Part shown: one piece after another, positions 5,795 through 7,909 of the stretch
Layout: every line of letters begins with the position of its first letter
Position numbering within the stretch: position 1 is the stretch's first letter
NCBI GenBank assembly: GCA_031271075.1
Contig: JAISWN010000261.1
Location: 1-7,909 of the forward strand
Length of the DNA stretch: 7,909 bases
From: Treponema sp.
GTDB lineage: Bacteria > Spirochaetota > Spirochaetia > Treponematales > Breznakiellaceae
Reading direction: 5' to 3'
The notes under the pieces: generated by a model
Database searches by the model: none
The model's input: the letters and a program-made list of their open reading frames with translations, nothing else
What the model was told of the DNA's origin: nothing
Translations under genes and position numbers: made by a program

Positions 5795-6433
5795 ATCGCC
5801 CTCCAAAGCCTCAAGGCCGCCGGCGTCATCCCTTTCAAAGGGCTCCCCGGCCCTCTCCGCCCGGCTGTCGGCTTCATCGTCCTCTTCCTCCTTCTGGGAA
5901 TGGGCGTAACTTACCGAAAGAACCTTGCCCCGGAAAGATCTGCCGTTTAGGGCCTCAATGATCTTGTCGGCCACCGAATCCCTCGCCTGGATGAAAGAGT
6001 AGTTGTCCAGGATGCGGATGGAGCCGATATCTTCCCGCGAAACTGCGGCTTTGGAGTATATCAAGCCCAGGATCTCCCGGGGAAACGCCCGCCGGTTCCG
6101 GCCGATGTTGATAAAAAGCTGCCGGGCTTCTTCCTCCGGCAGGACCTCCACCGGCCTTGCCTGTCTTGTCCCATCCGCCGGCCCGGTGGTTTCAGCCGGT
6201 TTTCTTCCCCCGGAGGAACGGCGGCCCGGCCCGGCGGCCCGGCGGAACTTTTCATCCTGATCGTAGAGCATAAGAAGGTACGCCGCTGCCCAGGATCGGC
6301 GGAAGAACGACACTTCCCGTTTAAAAATCCGGCGGTACTCATCCAGAAGCCGGGGATCGGCTTTTGTTTTGATATCCTCAAGAACCAAACCGATCTTCTT
6401 TCTTGTTTTTTCTCTGTCAAACCTAAAAGACAT
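5753..6433 (-). CDS. Stand-alone DbpA-type RNA-binding domain protein
   Basis: 226 residues in three parts. Residues 1-65 are basic and helical (KREVSFFRRSWAAAYLLMLYD). Residues 66-103 are an Arg/Gly/Pro-rich linker. Residues 104-178 match the C-terminal RNA-binding domain of DbpA/CsdA DEAD-box helicases: LFINIGRNRRAFPREILGLI, VSREDIGSIRILDNYSFIQA, then ALNGRSFRGKVLSVSYA. Residues 179-226 form a strongly acidic, probably disordered tail (KEEEDDEADS, DDDSPDEEGV). In DbpA this domain binds 23S rRNA hairpin 92, but here no helicase motifs are present, so the protein may bind structured RNA alone or assist a helicase encoded elsewhere. AAGGA lies six bases before the ATG at 6433 and supports the start. 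The tail codons overlap the convergent membrane protein gene. The domain call is good; the cellular role is inference. Confidence 0.82.
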   Translation of the reverse strand: MSFRFDREKTRKKIGLVLEDIKTKADPRLLDEYRRIFKREVSFFRRSWAAAYLLMLYDQDEKFRRAAGPGRRSSGGRKPAETTGPADGTRQARPVEVLPEEEARQLFINIGRNRRAFPREILGLIYSKAAVSREDIGSIRILDNYSFIQARDSVADKIIEALNGRSFRGKVLSVSYAHSQKEEEDDEADSRAERAGEPFERDDAGGLEALEGDSKQDDDSPDEEGV

Positions 6434-6572
6434 CTTTATCCTTAAATACGAAAGGCTTTCCCAAAAAATCAGCTTTCAGGAAAAACTTACGATATAACCG
6501 CAGAATGGCACATTCCCCCTTTTTACTCAAGCGGGACATCCCAGAGGGAACATCCTATACTCCCCTACTCCG

Positions 6573-6611
6573 TTTTTTAGTATTCTTTTTTAGTGTTCTT
6601 TTTTAATATTC
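6573..6611. repeat. Three tandem copies of a 13-bp unit at the end of the UPF0158-GNAT gene
   Basis: Plus-strand copies are TTTTTTAGTATTC, TTTTTTAGTGTTC and TTTTTTAATATTC, contiguous and differing by one or two bases. On the minus strand the first unit read carries GAA TAT TAA, the final codons and stop of the UPF0158-GNAT gene, so the repeat looks like local duplication of the gene's last codons and stop. It lies in the 169-bp gap (6434-6602) before the DbpA-domain gene, in which no firm promoter or hairpin terminator was found. The palindrome GAAAGGCTTTC (6450-6460) is the only other structure seen. Confidence 0.8.
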
Positions 6612-7505
6612 TCCCCTGCTTTTGTCAAGTTCCATGCAGTACCGGACGGCGTAGGGTTTAAAGGTTTCACGGAGCAGTCCCCGGGAAAAACCTTCGGCCG
6701 TTGGCGGCAGTTCCATGGTTACCCGGGAGTAAGGCCCTTCCCGGGCCTTCTCCAGGAAACGGCTCATCAGGGTTTCTCCCACACCGAGCCCCCGGTACTC
6801 GGGTTTTACCTCCAGGGCAAATACCCGCAGAACCGGATCGATCCCCGCGGCGGCCACGTAGCCGGCGAAATCCCCGCCGCCGGTTTCCGCCGCCAGGGCC
6901 AGGCTGCCGGGGAAAGGCCAGGGGAGATCTTCAAGGAAGACTCCGGCGGCGGGATTCTCTTCCCTTGTGTATTTCAGATACTCCTCCCGGCAGATCCGGT
7001 GGAGGCTTTCCGCCGCCCGGGCATCCGAAGGGCCCGCCTCCCGGAAACGGAAATCCTCAAGTACCAGATCCTCTGTTTCCTCCGGTTCGGTTCCGATCTT
7101 TTCAAGCCCCCACTCCTCCCGCAGCCCGTTGTACCAGCGGATAATGGTCCGCTTCATCTCCCGTTCCTTGTAGGCAAACCAGCGTTTCTCTACCTCCGGG
7201 TATTGGCTAAGAATATCTTTAAAGGCCCTGAACACTCCCTTCCCCCGGTTAAGGGCGGCGTTTAGCTCCTCCCGGGCAACCGGGTTCCGCAGGGCCGCGG
7301 TAAAGTGTTCCATAAGCTGGTAGCCGCTGGCCGAATCCCATTCCGGAAGATCGATGTACCGATCCTCCCTTTCATCCGGGTCATCGGAAATTTCACCGGT
7401 TAGAACGATCTTTCCCCCCTGGGTATCCAGCAGAAATTCGCCGTTTTGATCTTCCATGGAAAAAAGGATGTCGTCGATCAGCGCCTCGGTAAGGTCAAAC
7501 CGCAT
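6603..7505 (-). CDS. UPF0158 domain fused to a GNAT-type N-acetyltransferase domain
   Basis: 300 residues from ATG 7505. The N-terminal part (about 1-135) resembles UPF0158: MRFDLTEALIDDILFSMEDQ, RYIDLPEWDSASGYQLMEHF, then GKGVFRAFKDILSQYP and a basic helix EREMKRTIIRWYNGLREEWG. UPF0158 has no settled function. After an acidic linker (EPEETEDL, about 140-147), residues about 150-293 form a GNAT fold: FRFREAGPSDA (start strand), FAGYVAAAGI, and FALEVKPEYRGLGVGETLM with the acetyl-CoA loop RGLGVG at 238-243. It should transfer an acetyl group from acetyl-CoA to an amine. The acceptor is unknown. A longer reading to ATG 7712 was rejected because it runs into aspS on the other strand and the extra residues look non-coding. 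No ribosome site precedes ATG 7505, and TATAAT lies only seven bases away, so the message may be leaderless. Confidence 0.8.
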   Translation of the reverse strand: MRFDLTEALIDDILFSMEDQNGEFLLDTQGGKIVLTGEISDDPDEREDRYIDLPEWDSASGYQLMEHFTAALRNPVAREELNAALNRGKGVFRAFKDILSQYPEVEKRWFAYKEREMKRTIIRWYNGLREEWGLEKIGTEPEETEDLVLEDFRFREAGPSDARAAESLHRICREEYLKYTREENPAAGVFLEDLPWPFPGSLALAAETGGGDFAGYVAAAGIDPVLRVFALEVKPEYRGLGVGETLMSRFLEKAREGPYSRVTMELPPTAEGFSRGLLRETFKPYAVRYCMELDKSRGEY

Positions 7506-7511
7506 AATCCA

Positions 7512-7524
7512 ATTATAGATTATA
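7512..7524 (-). promoter_or_regulatory. Candidate -10 boxes for the UPF0158-GNAT gene
   Basis: On the minus strand two TATAAT hexamers, seven bases apart, occur at 7524-7519 and 7517-7512, immediately before ATG 7505. Use of the upstream copy would put transcription start near 7512, giving an almost leaderless message, which agrees with the lack of a ribosome site. No convincing -35 hexamer is seen at the usual spacing. This 105-bp spacer must also hold the aspS promoter on the other strand, which I could not place. Confidence 0.35.
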
Positions 7525-7610
7525 TTTCCGCCCCGGGATATATTTGTCTCTAAAGCCGGGAGCGGCGCGGATTCAACGCGGCTCAACGGGCCCGACTGAT
7601 TGAGGTGCCT

Positions 7611-7909
7611 ATGGAAACCATGAAACGTACCGTCACCTGCGGTTCTCTGCGGGGGGAGGATGCGGGTAAAACAGTTATTTTGAACGGCTGGGTACACCGG
7701 AAACGGGATCACGGCGGGGTCTCCTTTATCAATCTGCGGGACCGTTACGGCGTTACCCAGGTGGTAACAGGCGAGGCCCCGGAACTGGCAAAAACGGCGG
7801 CGGAACTGCGGAACGAATTCTGCGTCGCCGTGGAGGGCCTGGTGCGGAGGAGGCCGGAGGATATGGTGAATCCCGCCATGCCCACCGGGGAGATCGAGGT
7901 GCTGGCCGG
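7611..7909 (+). CDS. aspS: Aspartyl-tRNA synthetase, N-terminal part (cut by window end)
   Basis: The first 99 codons of a class II aminoacyl-tRNA synthetase that charges tRNA-Asp with aspartate using ATP. The visible part is the N-terminal OB-fold anticodon-binding domain, with the diagnostic GWVHRKRDHGGVSFINLRD (about 26-44), then YGVTQVV (46-52), LRNEFCVAVEGLVRRRPE (about 66-83), and NPAMPTGEIEVLA at the end. The catalytic class II motifs would lie outside the window. GAGG five bases before ATG 7611 supports that start. A second in-frame ATG at 7620 is closer to the usual AspS start but lacks correct spacing to the ribosome site. The gene is GC-rich like its neighbours, marks this side as stable chromosome, and is divergent from the UPF0158-GNAT gene. 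Bacterial-type AspS is expected, but the insertion domain that would prove it is not visible. Confidence 0.92.
   Translation, partial: METMKRTVTCGSLRGEDAGKTVILNGWVHRKRDHGGVSFINLRDRYGVTQVVTGEAPELAKTAAELRNEFCVAVEGLVRRRPEDMVNPAMPTGEIEVLA

Noticed and set aside
6061..6420. Alternative minus-strand frame inside the DbpA-domain gene
   Set aside because: Low-complexity Arg/Pro-rich translation with no domain. The other frame carries the RNA-binding domain and a ribosome site.
7506..7712. Longer N-terminus for the UPF0158-GNAT protein
   Set aside because: The extra 69 residues overlap aspS and its leader and do not look like protein. MRFDLTEALIDD at 7505 is the natural family start.

Overview
The window joins two kinds of DNA. 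Bases 1 to about 3775 are AT-rich and carry a leftward (minus-strand) restriction-modification-like gene group. From about 3776 to the end the DNA is GC-rich and holds ordinary chromosomal genes. The right side ends in the start of aspS (aspartyl-tRNA synthetase). It also has an MBL-fold hydrolase, a four-pass membrane protein, a stand-alone DbpA-type RNA-binding domain protein and a UPF0158-acetyltransferase fusion. This set and its style suggest a spirochaete, perhaps a Treponema, but that is a judgement by eye and not a search result.

AT-rich side, read right to left on the minus strand: a promoter-like TATAAT, an unknown 80-residue ORF (3730-3488), a possible 30-residue ORF joined by ATGA overlaps on both sides (3491-3399), a DNA adenine-N6 methyltransferase split into two frames (3402-3079 and 3125-594), and a PD-(D/E)XK nuclease-like gene (610 to the left edge). 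The nuclease frame is also broken, by one base at an A-run near 254-262, and its continuation runs out of the window. The layout is a methyltransferase followed by a nuclease-like partner, with 17 bp of overlap and each ribosome site inside the preceding gene. As sequenced, both main genes are frameshifted, so the system is either decaying, controlled by recoding, or mis-sequenced.

Junction: directly right of the AT-rich block lies a remnant (3942-3776) of a small gene with two lesions, just downstream of the MBL-fold gene. The foreign block seems to begin at the remnant's stop codon.

GC-rich side: the MBL-fold hydrolase (4652-3954, minus) starts 14 bases from a divergent membrane protein gene (about 4667-5794, plus), which appears to use a non-ATG start. 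The membrane protein gene converges on and overlaps the DbpA-domain gene (6433-5753, minus) by 42 bp. A 169-bp gap follows, holding three tandem copies of a 13-bp unit, one of which contains the stop codon of the UPF0158-GNAT fusion gene (7505-6603, minus). A 105-bp divergent spacer separates that gene from aspS (7611 onward, plus, cut by the window end). No tRNA, rRNA, CRISPR array or insertion sequence was recognised.
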